From positions 329,518-393,517 of the forward strand of contig NC_011678.1 in assembly GCF_000150955.2 (NCBI RefSeq): a stretch of DNA of 64,000 nt. The letters are read 5' to 3'. The DNA comes from Phaeodactylum tricornutum CCAP 1055/1 (lineage: Eukaryota; Bacillariophyta; Bacillariophyceae; Surirellales; Neidiaceae). The first letter of the stretch is position 1. Every line of letters begins with the position of its first letter. Shown here in pieces: positions 1-10,666 of this stretch. The translations under genes were made by a program, and so were the position numbers. The notes below the pieces were generated by a model, which saw only the letters and a program-made list of their open reading frames with translations, ran no database searches and had not been told where the DNA came from.

Positions 1-411
1 CATGCTCACAATCTGAATGGCCTGGCTGAGCGAAAATAAAACGCTTTGCATGCCGAATAGAAATTGGTTCAAACCATTGAAGGGACCGCCCATTCCCATA
101 CCGGGAGACATCATCCCGTAGGAAGAACCATACATTCCCATTCCGCCATACCCAGCCCCCACGCCGTACATGCCGCTGCCAAGACCAAACCCACCACTGT
201 TGTACATCGAAGATGAAATGGGTTCGTATGGACCCAAAGCCGGCGATGACCCGTACGCAGTATCTGGTCGTGGCATGGACTGATATTGCTGCTCTGCAAT
301 TATATTTCCAGTAACATCCTGTTTTTCACTTGAATTCGGTCTCGTCTCCTCTTCCGATTGCGTGTTTGGGGTGTTTGCAGAAGACGGGGGTAATTCAACT
401 CGTGGAGCCAT
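1..411 (-). CDS. PEX13: Peroxin-13 (PEX13), N-terminal part, runs off window
   Basis: The frame opens at an ATG (complement of 409-411) and stays open for 137 codons to base 1, so only the N-terminal region is present. It begins with a polar, low-complexity stretch (about residues 1-75) and continues into a Gly/Met/Tyr-rich segment with repeated GMYG-type units (about 78-115), ending in FLFGMQSVLFSLSQ. PEX13 proteins have this Gly/Tyr-rich N-terminus, then membrane segments and a C-terminal SH3 domain in many lineages. PEX13 is a peroxisomal membrane protein that docks the cargo receptors PEX5 and PEX7. The diagnostic central and SH3 parts lie outside the window, so the assignment rests on composition and the start of the conserved region. 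Another Gly-rich protein is possible. Confidence 0.6.
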   Translation of the reverse strand, partial: MAPRVELPPSSANTPNTQSEEETRPNSSEKQDVTGNIIAEQQYQSMPRPDTAYGSSPALGPYEPISSSMYNSGGFGLGSGMYGVGAGYGGMGMYGSSYGMMSPGMGMGGPFNGLNQFLFGMQSVLFSLSQAIQIVSM

Positions 412-1335
412 TCTTCACTGTTCCAATACTGCTTTTGCGTAACTCTCCGATCGCAATCGGTCGTTTTGACCCGTCGTAAAGCTCGGAACTGGCAGGCCTC
501 TTGTTGTCTGTCGACTGGAGGGAATTAGTTGCCTAGATCGTACAGAAAGAGTTTACGCCGTCCGTACTGTTGATGTTGTTGTTTTGGGCTGCCTCGAACG
601 CCTGGGGTTGTAGAGAAAATCTGTTTGTGACTGACTGTGAGCACAATCAAAAAATACACCGAACTTGTTGGAGTCTGTCCTTTGCTACTCGCTTGTTGCG
701 TTTTGCAATGAATTTCCTTTTTGTGAAGCCCAACTTTGTACAGAGAGTATTGGCAAAGTCAATTGATGTACAATATCAAAAGCACTCTGTTGATTTCACT
801 ATTCCTATACAATAAGATGGTAATAATCTTTTTAAAAACGTCATTTTGGGCTTCGAAATAAGCAGTCACGTCTCTCTTCGAATTAATATGGTAATCAGAA
901 CTGTTCCCAAAATTGTTAGTTCAATAGTAAATAAGAGACCTGTTTTCATGTACATATATTCTATCCGCAAATGACACGGCTGGCGTGTATAGGACTACCC
1001 GCCTCCTTGCCAAACTGCCTGTCACCACGCAACCGACAAGTTCTACGTCGCGGTACCTACCTATCTAGCTCGACAGCTACAGTAAATCGAGTAAATTTTG
1101 TACTTGTGCTACGAGGGGAAATTCACAGCCGCTGCATCCGCAAAGATAACTGCAATTGTATTTTCACAAAACGCCAAGGACCGAAACGAAAGAGGTTGCC
1201 ACTTTTCTTCTTTCAACCAGCCTCCACTGAACATTATAGGGAAAGTATTGTCATCATAAAGAACTGCAAATTGTATTTGATACATTTCTGTTTTGCCGTT
1301 AATTATTTGAAGCCAGGCAGGCACACTCTATTGAT
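412..1335. other. Intergenic region between divergent PEX13 and zinc-knuckle gene
   Basis: About 0.9 kb between two divergently transcribed genes, so it must hold both promoters. The short ORFs here have no recognisable domain and low coding character. No repeat or RNA gene was seen. Confidence 0.5.
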
Positions 1336-3054
1336 ATGAACTCAAACCAACTTTCAAAAAGCGAAACAAACGGTGAGAGGAAGCCCGCTACAATACCGCT
1401 TACCTTGAATGCATCGGCTACTGCACCAGATACACTAAGCGAGACAAATCCGACTTTCACAAACCAGAATTTAAGCGAAAACGGACGAAATAAATCAAAC
1501 GATGGATATCCCAGCGCGCGAGAAAACATGCATGTTGCTGGTCTCGCAGACGTGGTGCTTCAGGAACCGACTGGTTTGGCGCCAGGGTTTAGTCCATCTA
1601 CTAGTTCCTTTGTTGTTGGCCGCTTTTTCCAGTCGGGCATGTCAGAATTGTTCGATTTGGCAAACTTTCCCACCTCTGATGAGAAAATGAAGACCAAGGA
1701 CGCACTTCTACGATACTTTTTGCATCGTAGTCAATTGCCGCAATCCTCCCCGGAGAATCGAATAGAAAAAGAAATGGATATTTTGCAGCGATCGGAAGGA
1801 GGAGTAGAGGAACCCCTCCCTAGCAGACGATTCGCGACAAGCTCGAATAAGCATGCCATAGCTTCAGCAAGGAACAATGATTTTTTGAAGGGTCCTGCAT
1901 CGAAATCATTTGCGGAATTACTGGAGGCAATTCAACTAAAGAAGCCGCCCAGATCATTGTATCACGGTGATGCGTTCCGCTCAGGATATTCATCGATTTC
2001 ACTCGATCAAGTTGAAGCCGCAACGCGTGCACGACACAAATCGTTAATCTCCAACCATTCACATGAAAGGCCATCGAGAACAGTTCATTCTTTTTCGTTG
2101 CAATTTAACGAGGTATCAATTGCCTCGATAGCCAATTGGGGGAAAAACAAACAACATAATTCAATCACTGTTTCGGAAAAGAGTCGTGCTGCAAGGCGAC
2201 GCTACTTCACTGTGGATTCCAAATTTCGAAAGTGCGGAATTTGTTATCGATGGGGTCATTACGAGCTCGAATGCACTTCTCAGACAGAAGATCGATCGAC
2301 GGTTTTCGGTCAAGAAGTGACGAGTATCCGCTCTCAGCCGTTGGATCAACAAAAAAAAGATGTGGCCATCGCTTGGAAGCAGGAGTACGAAGCGGTGGTC
2401 GAGAATTGCAATGGATACTTCATTGAGCAACAGAAGCAGCGCCCAAAGAAGCCAGCGAAGAGAAAAATGCAGAACGCAAAAAAAAGAGGCAGCTCTTTCG
2501 ACAAAACGTTTATGGACGGAATTGTCATAAAAGCGACGGGTCCTTCGAAACTTCACGATTTGAGTCCTCTACAGCAAGGGGAGGTTGTAGCTTGGATGAC
2601 CGACGAAAAATCTATGTCAGACCAGAAATATGTGAATGCTGGAGTTGTTGTTCGCACAAATATAAACACTGGCCGGGTACTTCTTCGATTTATTGACACA
2701 ATTGCGCCATCTCCCGATTCGACTTGTCTCGTGCGCAACGAAGGCACTTCGCTCTGGATTGCCCTCGATGCTCTTCATCGCATCGAACCTGACTTTGATA
2801 CAGCTAGATTAGGGAAGAAACAGAGAAAGAAAGGATCTCGCAAACTTAAGCCAGCCAGAAAGGCAATGACTTGGAAGAAGACTTATCGCCGAAAGAATCA
2901 ATCTAAGCTCAATGCAAACGGTGACGGTACCATGAATCCTCGAATTACACCTCGCAAGCGTAGTGACGGAACCTACGTAGCGCCCCGAGGAAGGCGACCG
3001 GAGGGGTTTGAATGGGAGGAAAACAGAGGGCTCTGGATAAGTTCGCAATTGTAG
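1336..3054 (+). CDS. Zinc-knuckle (CCHC) protein of unknown function
   Basis: A 572-residue single-exon protein, Ser/Lys/Arg-rich and probably largely disordered. The one clear motif is a CCHC zinc knuckle, CGICYRWGHYELEC (C-x2-C-x4-H-x4-C), at about residues 300-313. Such knuckles usually bind single-stranded RNA or DNA, or protein. Basic Lys-rich stretches follow (about 375-395 and 495-530), with a more hydrophobic segment around 415-490 that could be a small barrel domain. The C-terminus carries a PRGRRPEGFEWEENRGLW motif, of a type I associate with other diatom proteins. No plastid or secretory presequence is evident, so a nuclear or cytosolic nucleic-acid-binding role is inferred. It is not a retroelement gag: there is no capsid-like region and no repeat flanks it. 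Confidence 0.75.
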   Translation: MNSNQLSKSETNGERKPATIPLTLNASATAPDTLSETNPTFTNQNLSENGRNKSNDGYPSARENMHVAGLADVVLQEPTGLAPGFSPSTSSFVVGRFFQSGMSELFDLANFPTSDEKMKTKDALLRYFLHRSQLPQSSPENRIEKEMDILQRSEGGVEEPLPSRRFATSSNKHAIASARNNDFLKGPASKSFAELLEAIQLKKPPRSLYHGDAFRSGYSSISLDQVEAATRARHKSLISNHSHERPSRTVHSFSLQFNEVSIASIANWGKNKQHNSITVSEKSRAARRRYFTVDSKFRKCGICYRWGHYELECTSQTEDRSTVFGQEVTSIRSQPLDQQKKDVAIAWKQEYEAVVENCNGYFIEQQKQRPKKPAKRKMQNAKKRGSSFDKTFMDGIVIKATGPSKLHDLSPLQQGEVVAWMTDEKSMSDQKYVNAGVVVRTNINTGRVLLRFIDTIAPSPDSTCLVRNEGTSLWIALDALHRIEPDFDTARLGKKQRKKGSRKLKPARKAMTWKKTYRRKNQSKLNANGDGTMNPRITPRKRSDGTYVAPRGRRPEGFEWEENRGLWISSQL

Positions 3055-3164
3055 CAAGAAAAGGAAGCGTCCGACTAAAAAAGATGCATTTTGTTGACGA
3101 AAAAGGTAGTTGAGGTTTCTAAAAGATACACAAAGTATGAAAAATCTAGATATGATTTATAACA

Positions 3165-5118
3165 TTACAAGTCAACAGTGTCGTCTTCCGCATATCCTCG
3201 GGCACTTCTGGGGGGAAGGCTGCCACCTTCGGGTAGGGTCGCCTTGACAAACATGATACCTTGACGACGTTTGAGCTCGCACGTCAAACAGTGAGGTGAA
3301 CTGCATGAATGGTTAGTCTCTTCAAACAGAAAGTCGGTGTCCTCTCCATTTGGACAAAGGAAAATCTCCTGTTCTTCCAGAATTGTATCACCGGTCCGGG
3401 ATGTCACTACTGAATTGCCTTGTCCGACAGCGCGTACTTGTCTCGACTTCCTTTTCTCATTCTGTGGACAGGAGCTTTGTTCCATGTCATCGTCGTCGTC
3501 ATTGTATTGGCGATGATGGACTGAGACGACCGCTGGTACAGGTTTGTGGTGATACCTGTCGTCCTTCGCTTTGCCGCGACGGCGACTTTCATAAAAGATT
3601 GCTCCCAGGAGGAGTAGCAGGCCGGCCACGGAAGCTCCAACAACAGCGGGAGCTCTTAGTCCGTCATTGGCACTTTTGAGTTCCGGTTGCGTGCCGATGA
3701 AAATTGTCGGCACTTCGTCGGCGAATGGTGCTGACGTGGGTGGATCGATTGCGGTTCCTAATTCACCCTCTGGTGATGGCACGGTAAATTGTGAACCAGT
3801 CAGACCAGCGATATCGTCGAACGCCCCATTATCAAACGCTGCTTCAATAGCGCTTTCCAACCGAGGCTCGAATCGGACAGGTTCTTCTCCAGTATAGTAA
3901 AGGGTTGTTTCCATACTGATCAACACACAAGTCCCGTCCGGCTGGAATGAGCAAATACCTGAGCAACGCGAACGGCTGAGAACACGCGTTGTTTCAAATA
4001 AGTCGTGTCAGAAATCATTTTGAGCACGTACCTTGCGCTTGCGTCTCGGGCTTGCCAAAAACAAAGTTAGTGAGCGAACTAGTCTGTAAGAAGCGTCGTC
4101 TGCGTGTGCAACCTAGTAGAGCTGGTGCAACTACTTGTTGAAGTTTCTCTGCCACGGCAGTCACAACATCCTGGGAAGGAACCGACCCATCCACCACCAA
4201 GATAAAGTTTACAGTGTAGCTTTGAGTGTTGCCGTCGGTACTGGCGGTTCCGTCGGCTACCGCCGCACAATCAAATTCTCCCTCGACAAGGCCATCCTCG
4301 GGAGTGTTATCTTCGGTGGAACCCCCCACCGAGGGTTCCGCGCTTTCATTTGCACTGGGTTGCTCACTCGGAAGCGCGCTGCCTTGTTCGCTGGGACTCG
4401 CGCTGGGTTGTCCGAGACCGGAATCACCTTCAGATTGAGCAATACTGGGACTCACGCTGGGTTGTCCGAGACCAGATTCACCTCCGGATTGAGCAACACT
4501 GGGACTCGCGCTGGGTTGTTCGAGACCAGACTCCCCTCCAGGTTGCACAGTACTCGGACTCACGCTGGGTTGTTCGGGATTCTCAGTGGAATTGGTGCCT
4601 CCGCCATTTTGAGTCGGATTGGTGGTGGCATCTACTCCGGTTCCCACCGGACTTGCGGATGGCTCGTAGGTCTCGGCATCCGCACACAGGGGCAAATCGA
4701 TGGAATCGTTTCCCGACTTGGAAGACTTAGAGATGGTAGCGATCGGAGCCGGTGCCGCCGTTTTGGAAACGGATGGAGAAGCAGTAGTCGGCGTCGAACT
4801 GCTGCCCTTGTCGCTACCCTTGCTACTCTTGGGCTTTTTACATTTGGCGGCAGAGACAGACGAATGAAGAGCCTTTGTTCCGGTTTCAAACCATACTCGA
4901 TCCATCAAATTTAATAAATTACCGCTTTCCTTGAGTTTGCGATTGTTGGGCGACGCGACGGGTAAGACCGTGAGAGGAGCAGCTCCCGCCAAAGGCCGAA
5001 CGGTGGCATCTTGGTCGGTTCGAAGGGACACTACCACGGTACAGACGGATGTCAGCAATAGCAGCAGTGTCCCGGCGACGCCAACCTGCCTCGTGGGTGC
5101 GCTACGGAATAATCTCAT
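3165..5118 (-). CDS. Spliced Ser/Pro-repeat membrane protein, function unknown
   Basis: Two exons join in frame: exon 1 is complement 5118-4032 and exon 2 complement 3958-3165, with a 73-bp intron (4031-3959) that has a GTACGT donor and a TTGCTCAG acceptor. Splicing gives 626 residues. The N-terminus is hydrophobic (about residues 12-31) and looks like a signal peptide or anchor. A Ser/Lys-rich segment follows, then a Ser/Pro/Glu-rich region with 18-residue repeats (QPSxSPSxAQSxGxSGLG). After that comes a conserved-looking region with NFILVVDGSVPSQDVV and Cys residues, and then, in exon 2, a transmembrane helix near AVVGASVAGLLLLLGAIFY. The C-terminal half after the helix is polar and acidic, with a CSSPHCLTC motif near the end. 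The likely topology is type I: repeat-rich ectodomain outside, short acidic tail inside. Low-complexity Ser/Pro ectodomains are common in diatom surface proteins. Reading the exons as two genes would leave exon 2 without an ATG before the conserved stretch. Confidence 0.8.
4393..4579 (-). repeat. 54-bp in-frame coding minisatellite
   Basis: Copies of a 54-bp unit start at 4393, 4447 and 4501, with a degenerate fourth start at 4555. Spacing is exactly 54 bp, so each unit adds 18 residues and keeps frame. It encodes the QPSxSPS repeats of the surrounding membrane protein. Units differ by a few substitutions. Copy number may vary between strains. Confidence 0.9.
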
Positions 5119-5811
5119 GGCGTTGGGCTAACGGAGGAACAGTGGTGGACACGTCTCTTATGAGCCCAAAGCTCGCGACGAAAGAGGTGCGACCGCACCG
5201 GGGTTAAGGAAGATGCCGGCGTCATTCGTCTTTCGCGGTCGAACGAGACCGTGGTTCCCAACCAAGGTTTTCCAGTGCAACCGTCCCTGGATCCCACTGG
5301 CGCCAAGCCTCCGAGCTGCCGGCGCGGCGTTCTTTCGCGGGGCTATGTAGATACATAGAACGGACTCTTGCTATCGATTTTTGACAGGATGAGAACTCTT
5401 TAGAAAGGGAAAATCCCATATAAATAACCGCGCGTCGAGATAATTTCAGATGTACGCGTCGACAGAGACTATTTTGTTATTTATTATGCAAGAGTCAATA
5501 TTGCTTCGTTTCAAACGAGGTTTCGGAACCAGAAGATTCTCAAACCCGACGTTGGGCCTTTCTAGAGGTTATGTTCCTGATGTATGTCCTTCGCTTCTAC
5601 GAGACGAGCAAGACAGTGGAGTACGCTTGGCTCTGTGGTGTCTGTCATTCGCTACAAAACATTCGGTATTCACGGGACGTGATCGATCGATCGATCCTCA
5701 ACTTGAGACTCGTCCTTCCTCCCGGGATGGATTGTACAGGTACCCATCTTTATATCTACCAAGTTTCTTCTAGCCGTCGGGTCTGATCTTGTAAATATTT
5801 GGAAAACAATC
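5119..5811. other. Intergenic region with divergent promoters
   Basis: About 0.7 kb between the repeat-rich membrane protein gene (minus) and the DHQ synthase gene (plus). It must contain both promoters. ORFs inside it look non-coding, and no known element was recognised. Confidence 0.5.
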
Positions 5812-7208
5812 ATGACGAGAAGAGACGTGTTGTTCCAAATTCTCTGGTGTTTAGGATCTGCTACCGTTTCCGACGCATTCATCCCGGGAACGGTAGGACG
5901 ATTTCCGATTGTTCCCCCGGTGGCGAGCACCGCCATCCGTGGCAACGATCTGGGCAGCAACACCGTCCACAAGGAGAATTTTGACATTGTTAGAGTGGAT
6001 TTGGACGATGGACGAGACTATCCCATTTACATTGGCACGGGGTATTCGGAAGAACAAGGTGCGTCGGAGTGTCGAACGTGTTGGGGGAGGGACATCATCC
6101 TCCTGTTTTCTCACTGTCGTATTCCCCTTTTGGTGCGTTCCAATACTGTTATGTTGCAGCAACGGAAATTCTGCAATCTCATATCAAGGGAAACAAAGTT
6201 CTGATTGTGACGAATGATCGTATCGCTCCCATGTATTTGGAAAAGTACGCAAATCTACTCAAGGCCGGCGACAAGCTGTCGGTAGAGACGTTGGTGGTGC
6301 CCGACGGAGAAGAGCACAAAAATATGGAAATCATGCAGACCATTCTCGACAAATGTTTGGAGACCAGTTTGGATCGGAAAGCGACACTAGTGGCCCTGGG
6401 TGGCGGGGTAATTGGAGACATGGTTGGCTTTGCGGCCGCCATTTACCAGCGGGGAGTTAACTTTGTCCAGGTACCGACCACCGTCATGGCCATGGTGGAT
6501 TCGTCCGTCGGGGGAAAAACGGGAGTAAATCATCCGGGTGGTAAAAATATGATTGGAGCCTTTCATCAGCCACAGTGCGTCTTTGTGGATACGGAGACGT
6601 TATCGACCTTGCCCGACCGGGAATTGCAGAGTGGGATTTCCGAGATTGTCAAATACGGATTGATTCGGGATAAGGAATTCTTTGAGTGGCAGGAGGATCA
6701 CATGGAACGAATGATGGCCCGAGACCCAGAAGCTCTGCGTTTCGCCATTACGCGATCTTGCCAAAATAAGGCCGCGGTGGTCAAGGCGGACGAGAAGGAA
6801 GCCGGCCTTCGCGCCACTCTCAACCTGGGGCATACGTTTGGACACGCTATTGAAAATCACTCCGGGTACGGTACGTGGTTGCATGGTGAAGCCGTTGCAA
6901 TTGGTACGGCCATGGCAGCGACAATGAGTGCACGAATGGGATGGATCGAGCCCCAGCTAGTACAGCGAATATACAAACTTTTGGAACGTGCCAAACTGCC
7001 GGTCGAGCTTCCACCGGATTCTCCAATGGACCGCGATTCGTTCTTGAAACTGATGAGTGTGGATAAAAAGGTCGAAAACGGTAACTTGAGATTAATCCTC
7101 CTGAAAGGAGCGCTGGGAAATTGTGTGTTTACCGGAGATTTCGACGAGCAAGCCCTTTTGGACACAATTGACGAATTTGTAGCGGAATGCTCCGGAGTGA
7201 AAAAATAA
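5812..7208 (+). CDS. aroB: 3-dehydroquinate synthase, plastid-targeted
   Basis: Two exons, 5812-6058 and 6160-7208, with a 101-bp intron (AAG|GTGCGT donor, TTGCAG acceptor), give a 431-residue protein. It converts DAHP to 3-dehydroquinate, step two of the shikimate pathway for aromatic amino acids, using NAD and a divalent metal. Family signatures are present: the GGGVIGDMVGFAA nucleotide-binding loop, DSSVGGKTGVNHPGGKNMIG, and metal ligands in SEIVKYG, NLGHTFGHAIE and LHGEAVAIG. The N-terminus is a hydrophobic signal peptide ending in SDA|FIPGTVGR, an A-F type motif that in diatoms marks import into the secondary plastid. In fungi the activity sits in the AROM fusion; here it is a single-domain enzyme of normal length. 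Without splicing the presequence would be lost. Confidence 0.95.
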
Positions 7209-7287
7209 AATTTCTCTTTTACCCAATTTTGGATTTTAAATTAAATATTAGCTCTTTATGTGTTTGATGTACGGTTGGCTGACCTTC

Positions 7288-8019
7288 TCATGCTTTGCTA
7301 TCCTCGACGGAGACTTGACAAGTCGTCATGCCTGGAACAACAAGAATAGACCGATTGTAGTGACTTTCCTCGTTGGGGGGCAAAGCTTCATACGCTAGTC
7401 GAAACGTGGGTCGGCATTTCATGCGATCAAGAAGGGATTTCAGCCTCGGAAACACTACCAACATGCCTAGACTGTTTGCGTTGTTGAGGGGTTTACAGAC
7501 GAGAAAGTCGACAGCTGTCATTTGATCTCCGAGGAAGTACGTCCCTTCACCCAGCCACTGCGATAGCACTGGCGCCATGACACTGGTCCACTTTCTTTTG
7601 GTGGATTGAATGTATGCCTCATCCTGTTCCTCGATTGACCTCTGCGTGTGAAGAAAGAGAGACGCAACAAACGGATACACAGTAGCGATGATATATTGCT
7701 TCACGTGAAGATATTTTGCTCGAAGAGCGGAATGCTCAGGTAACGACTCGGCGGATAAGCATCGGGGTGCAAGCCTGTTTTCGGTGTCATATCTTTCCAG
7801 CAAATAGTCCAGAACAGCCCCTGACTCCCAAAGAACGATGTTATCGTCCTCAAGCGTGGGTGAAGTTCCCATCGGATTGCGTAGCAAAAATGTTTCCGTT
7901 TTTATTTCTTGAAAATTCGTCTCGTAAACATCTACTCCATTGCCTACAACGTCGAGCTCGAGCAAGCACTGAACTATAGGGGAAGAGATTGTCTTAGGAA
8001 TATGGTATAGCGTCGGCAT
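7288..8019 (-). CDS. Glutathione S-transferase-like protein
   Basis: A 243-residue protein starting at MPTLYHIPKTISSPIVQ. An open frame runs further upstream but only from a GTG, so the ATG at 8019 is preferred. The N-terminal thioredoxin-fold domain has the family pattern NPMGTSPTLEDDNIVLWESGA, where the Pro after xxTSP (cis-Pro) and ES bind glutathione, followed by ILxYL-like DYLLERYD. The C-terminal half is the helical domain with QWLGEGTYFLGDQMTAVDF, matching the conserved GD-x-(S/T)xAD motif. Soluble GSTs conjugate glutathione to electrophiles or reduce peroxides. The active residue may be one of the serines of TISSP, but the class cannot be fixed by eye. The protein appears cytosolic. 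Confidence 0.88.
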   Translation of the reverse strand: MPTLYHIPKTISSPIVQCLLELDVVGNGVDVYETNFQEIKTETFLLRNPMGTSPTLEDDNIVLWESGAVLDYLLERYDTENRLAPRCLSAESLPEHSALRAKYLHVKQYIIATVYPFVASLFLHTQRSIEEQDEAYIQSTKRKWTSVMAPVLSQWLGEGTYFLGDQMTAVDFLVCKPLNNANSLGMLVVFPRLKSLLDRMKCRPTFRLAYEALPPNEESHYNRSILVVPGMTTCQVSVEDSKA

Positions 8020-8840
8020 GATTGCTGCGTTGAAATTATTCTGTGATGGAAATGTGCGAGAAGCGGGCTGCTGCGATTTTGAGATCACGACTCGGAAATA
8101 GTATAAGGAGAGTCTACACGGAAAAATCCCTGTGCCAATGCCGGTTTACATTCAAGAGCGGAGAGTTGGCTATCCGTTCCTTTGAGTGATCTTGTCAAAG
8201 GTTGCCTGGGAAGTTTTTACTGTTACAGTTAGTCCATCGAAGGTGACTTAACATTGAGTTTCTAAGTGAGAATCCAGACGACATGCATATGCGGCTAAAC
8301 GTAAATCGTATTGAGGATTGCTGGCCCTTTTTCATGCTATGGCTGACTGGCAGTTAGAATACCCAAGCCATTCATGTATTTTCCTTGATTTCTTCGGAAT
8401 ATTTTTCTATGTATGAGCAACCATTATGAAAATTTGGTTTTGAAAGACCCGCTTTTCTCATAGGCAATAGGGCGACAGACATACTAGAGATAAATGATAG
8501 GCGGCGTGCTTGCGTTTCCCAGGCCGCTGCCTGTGAATTGTGTATTGTGGATATACCGACCTACAAGTCTGTCGTTCTATCAGTGTATATGACGTCATGA
8601 AAAGCATGGAAGATGGACAAATAGACTAACTGTAAAGATTCACAGAGCTCCTCTACTAGATAGCCCGGAAGACGTTGTAAACAGGATGCCTCCGACGGAC
8701 GAAGGCAGACCATCAGAACGCACGCAATGATCCGGTTTCGCTTCGGCCTTCCTACTTTTGTGTAAACATATCGGCTCCAGAGGTATTCCCCGCGCCGTGC
8801 ATTCAACATAAATACACTCTCCCCTTACCCTCAAGGTTTA
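8020..8840. other. Intergenic region upstream of GST
   Basis: About 0.8 kb with no convincing coding sequence. It includes a perfect CRE palindrome at 8590-8597. The overlapping short minus-strand ORFs at 8561-8834 lack recognisable features. Confidence 0.45.
8590..8597. promoter_or_regulatory. CRE-like palindrome TGACGTCA
   Basis: A perfect 8-bp cAMP-response-element palindrome, 243 bp upstream of the small ORF at 8841. In P. tricornutum, TGACGT/ACGTCA elements (CCREs) mediate CO2/cAMP-responsive transcription through bZIP factors. Function here is inferred from the motif only. Confidence 0.35.
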
Positions 8841-9047
8841 ATGTCCAGCTTCGAATTAATAGCCCAGCTCGGAGCTCTTATGGGGACCAGCTTGATTTTA
8901 TTCATCGCGACTTCGCCAAAAAAGGATATTTTGCTGGATCAGGAAATCCCCCGTGATCCATACCTGAAGGGCATGCGCATTTACAGTTCGTATCACCGGA
9001 GCCGCAGTCGGACTTTGTCTTCATCTTCATCAACTCTGAGCCGATAG
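8841..9047 (+). CDS. Possible small membrane protein (68 aa)
   Basis: A short ORF with an ATG and one hydrophobic segment (about residues 6-24, LIAQLGALMGTSLILFIAT), followed by a polar tail rich in Ser and Arg. It has no family match that I recognise. The intact single membrane helix and the CRE-like site upstream make it plausible, but an ORF of this length can arise by chance. Confidence 0.35.
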   Translation: MSSFELIAQLGALMGTSLILFIATSPKKDILLDQEIPRDPYLKGMRIYSSYHRSRSRTLSSSSSTLSR

Positions 9048-10666
9048 AGCAATTGAATTCTTTGCATCAGGAATTCGCACGCACTTTTCAAGTGAAAAGC
9101 TGCTGGCAGCAACTTACATTAATCGCCAAAAGGTTCCCGGCTGACACATTCTGACACCTTTGGACATTTTGACGTCGACGTCAAAGTAAAAAAGTCCGTC
9201 AAATACAAGTTCACCATGGTTATAATCTACCGTTAAGTGTATAGCAACGTATTAAAACAGTCAACTTTCTGCAGGCTAATTTCCGCCGTATGCCAGCTGG
9301 AGCAGCAGTTTCTTCGAAACATATAACCGCCAAAGGGGCTCGTGAGGGAGTGTCCGAACCAACAAGAAGACTGAGATTGTTCTGGATGCAATAATCTATC
9401 GTTCGACAGGACGACATACTTGACGTATCGCCGCCTCTCAGTCAGTTACCTTTCACACAAATGTTTATGGTGCCTTCCTTTAAAGCCTTATGGCAGCACG
9501 TGATTGAAGCTAGGTATAATTGTTTTGACTGTAAGGTGACAAATGTACCTGATCCAACTGTATATGGCATGATGCTTGTGTTGCTCAATGGATGTTTGCA
9601 GTTTCCGCTATCGCCTCCCATAAAACGCTTAACCACATCTTGAGAAAATGTCGAATCGTAGAAAGCGCTGAGAGAAATTGAGGTTGGGCGCGATAGCGGA
9701 TGACGAGTACATCCCATATCTCGACATTACAAAAACGACCGATGCCAGCGGTGAAGTGGAATTGTCGAAATGATTGCACGTTACCATCGAGAAAGGACTT
9801 GGCAGTGAAGCCTAAAAAAACCGTGATGTCCAGCAGAGTCGTTTAAACCAAGCCTTTCCCTTTAGGCAATACAGAGAGTGAAGTATACACCTGTTCGACA
9901 GCGCATACCTATTAATTTCTTATATAAAGCCGATAAACGACCCAGTGCAAGCACATGCCCACGAGAGTGGGCACGATTAGTTGAAGGGGCAAGGTCGATG
10001 GGGAGCTTTCGAAGAAAAGAGAATAAAACGCGTGCATCGCGACGAATCCACCCACCAGAATGTTCAAATATCCTTGCACAGCATTCCCAGGATTGCTTCT
10101 ACCATCACTTTGACTGTGAAGTAGCATATAACCAAAAAATATCGAAGTTGTGGTTAGCGATAGGGACGGTAGTCATGCTTTGACTGCGAAGAACAGATTT
10201 GTTCGGCTTGGGGTTTTGGTTTGTGATTTTCGCGGTCTTCGCATGTGGGTAAGTTGTACCGTACGTCCTTCGTTCCTTGGAGTATCCAGTAGTACCTATC
10301 AACTCTCTCACTACTACTATAGAGAGCTTGTATTCGTAGTGCCGAGCATTGACTGTGACCGTGATCCAAAAGCAGTCACACAGCCGGCCTGTCCGCGGAT
10401 GGACATGACAGGAAACGACAGACCTGGCAACCCTCCTGTTTTATTTACCGGTACTCACTGTCAGGGTTTTCTCGGCCTCGGGTGGGGAATTTGTGACCGT
10501 GAGTGGTTCCACTTCGGTTTTCACTCCACATCGCCTTTTGTTCATCCAATGCGAATCTTACTCTCGGGGACGACGACGGTTGTCTGCTGAATGAGCAGTA
10601 CCTGCTGGTTTGAAACGCTTGGCGTGCTGATCATCTGCTGCTTTGAGCAGACAGACAGTTGAAAAG
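9048..10666. other. Gene-poor stretch of 1.6 kb
   Basis: No confident gene. A minus-strand ORF at 9912-10127 (71 aa) has two hydrophobic stretches (YLNILVGGFVAMHAFYSLFF and a later LIVPTLVGMCLHWVVY) and could be a small membrane protein or an exon, but nothing confirms it. An 18-bp perfect palindrome lies at 9168-9185. The 3' part should hold the P450 promoter. Confidence 0.4.
9168..9185. promoter_or_regulatory. 18-bp palindrome of two overlapping CRE half-site pairs
   Basis: TTTGACGTCGACGTCAAA reads the same on both strands and contains TGACGT and ACGTCA facing each other around a central TCGA. It resembles a doubled bZIP site. The nearest upstream gene end is 120 bp away, and the nearest confident downstream start (P450) is 1.5 kb away. 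Confidence 0.35.

Noticed and set aside
4135-4914. Plus-strand ORF of 259 aa
   Set aside because: Antisense of the Ser/Pro-repeat gene; the repeats are explained by the minus-strand frame.
9442-9717. Minus-strand ORF of 91 aa in the gene-poor stretch
   Set aside because: No hydrophobic segment, motif or codon pattern supports it.
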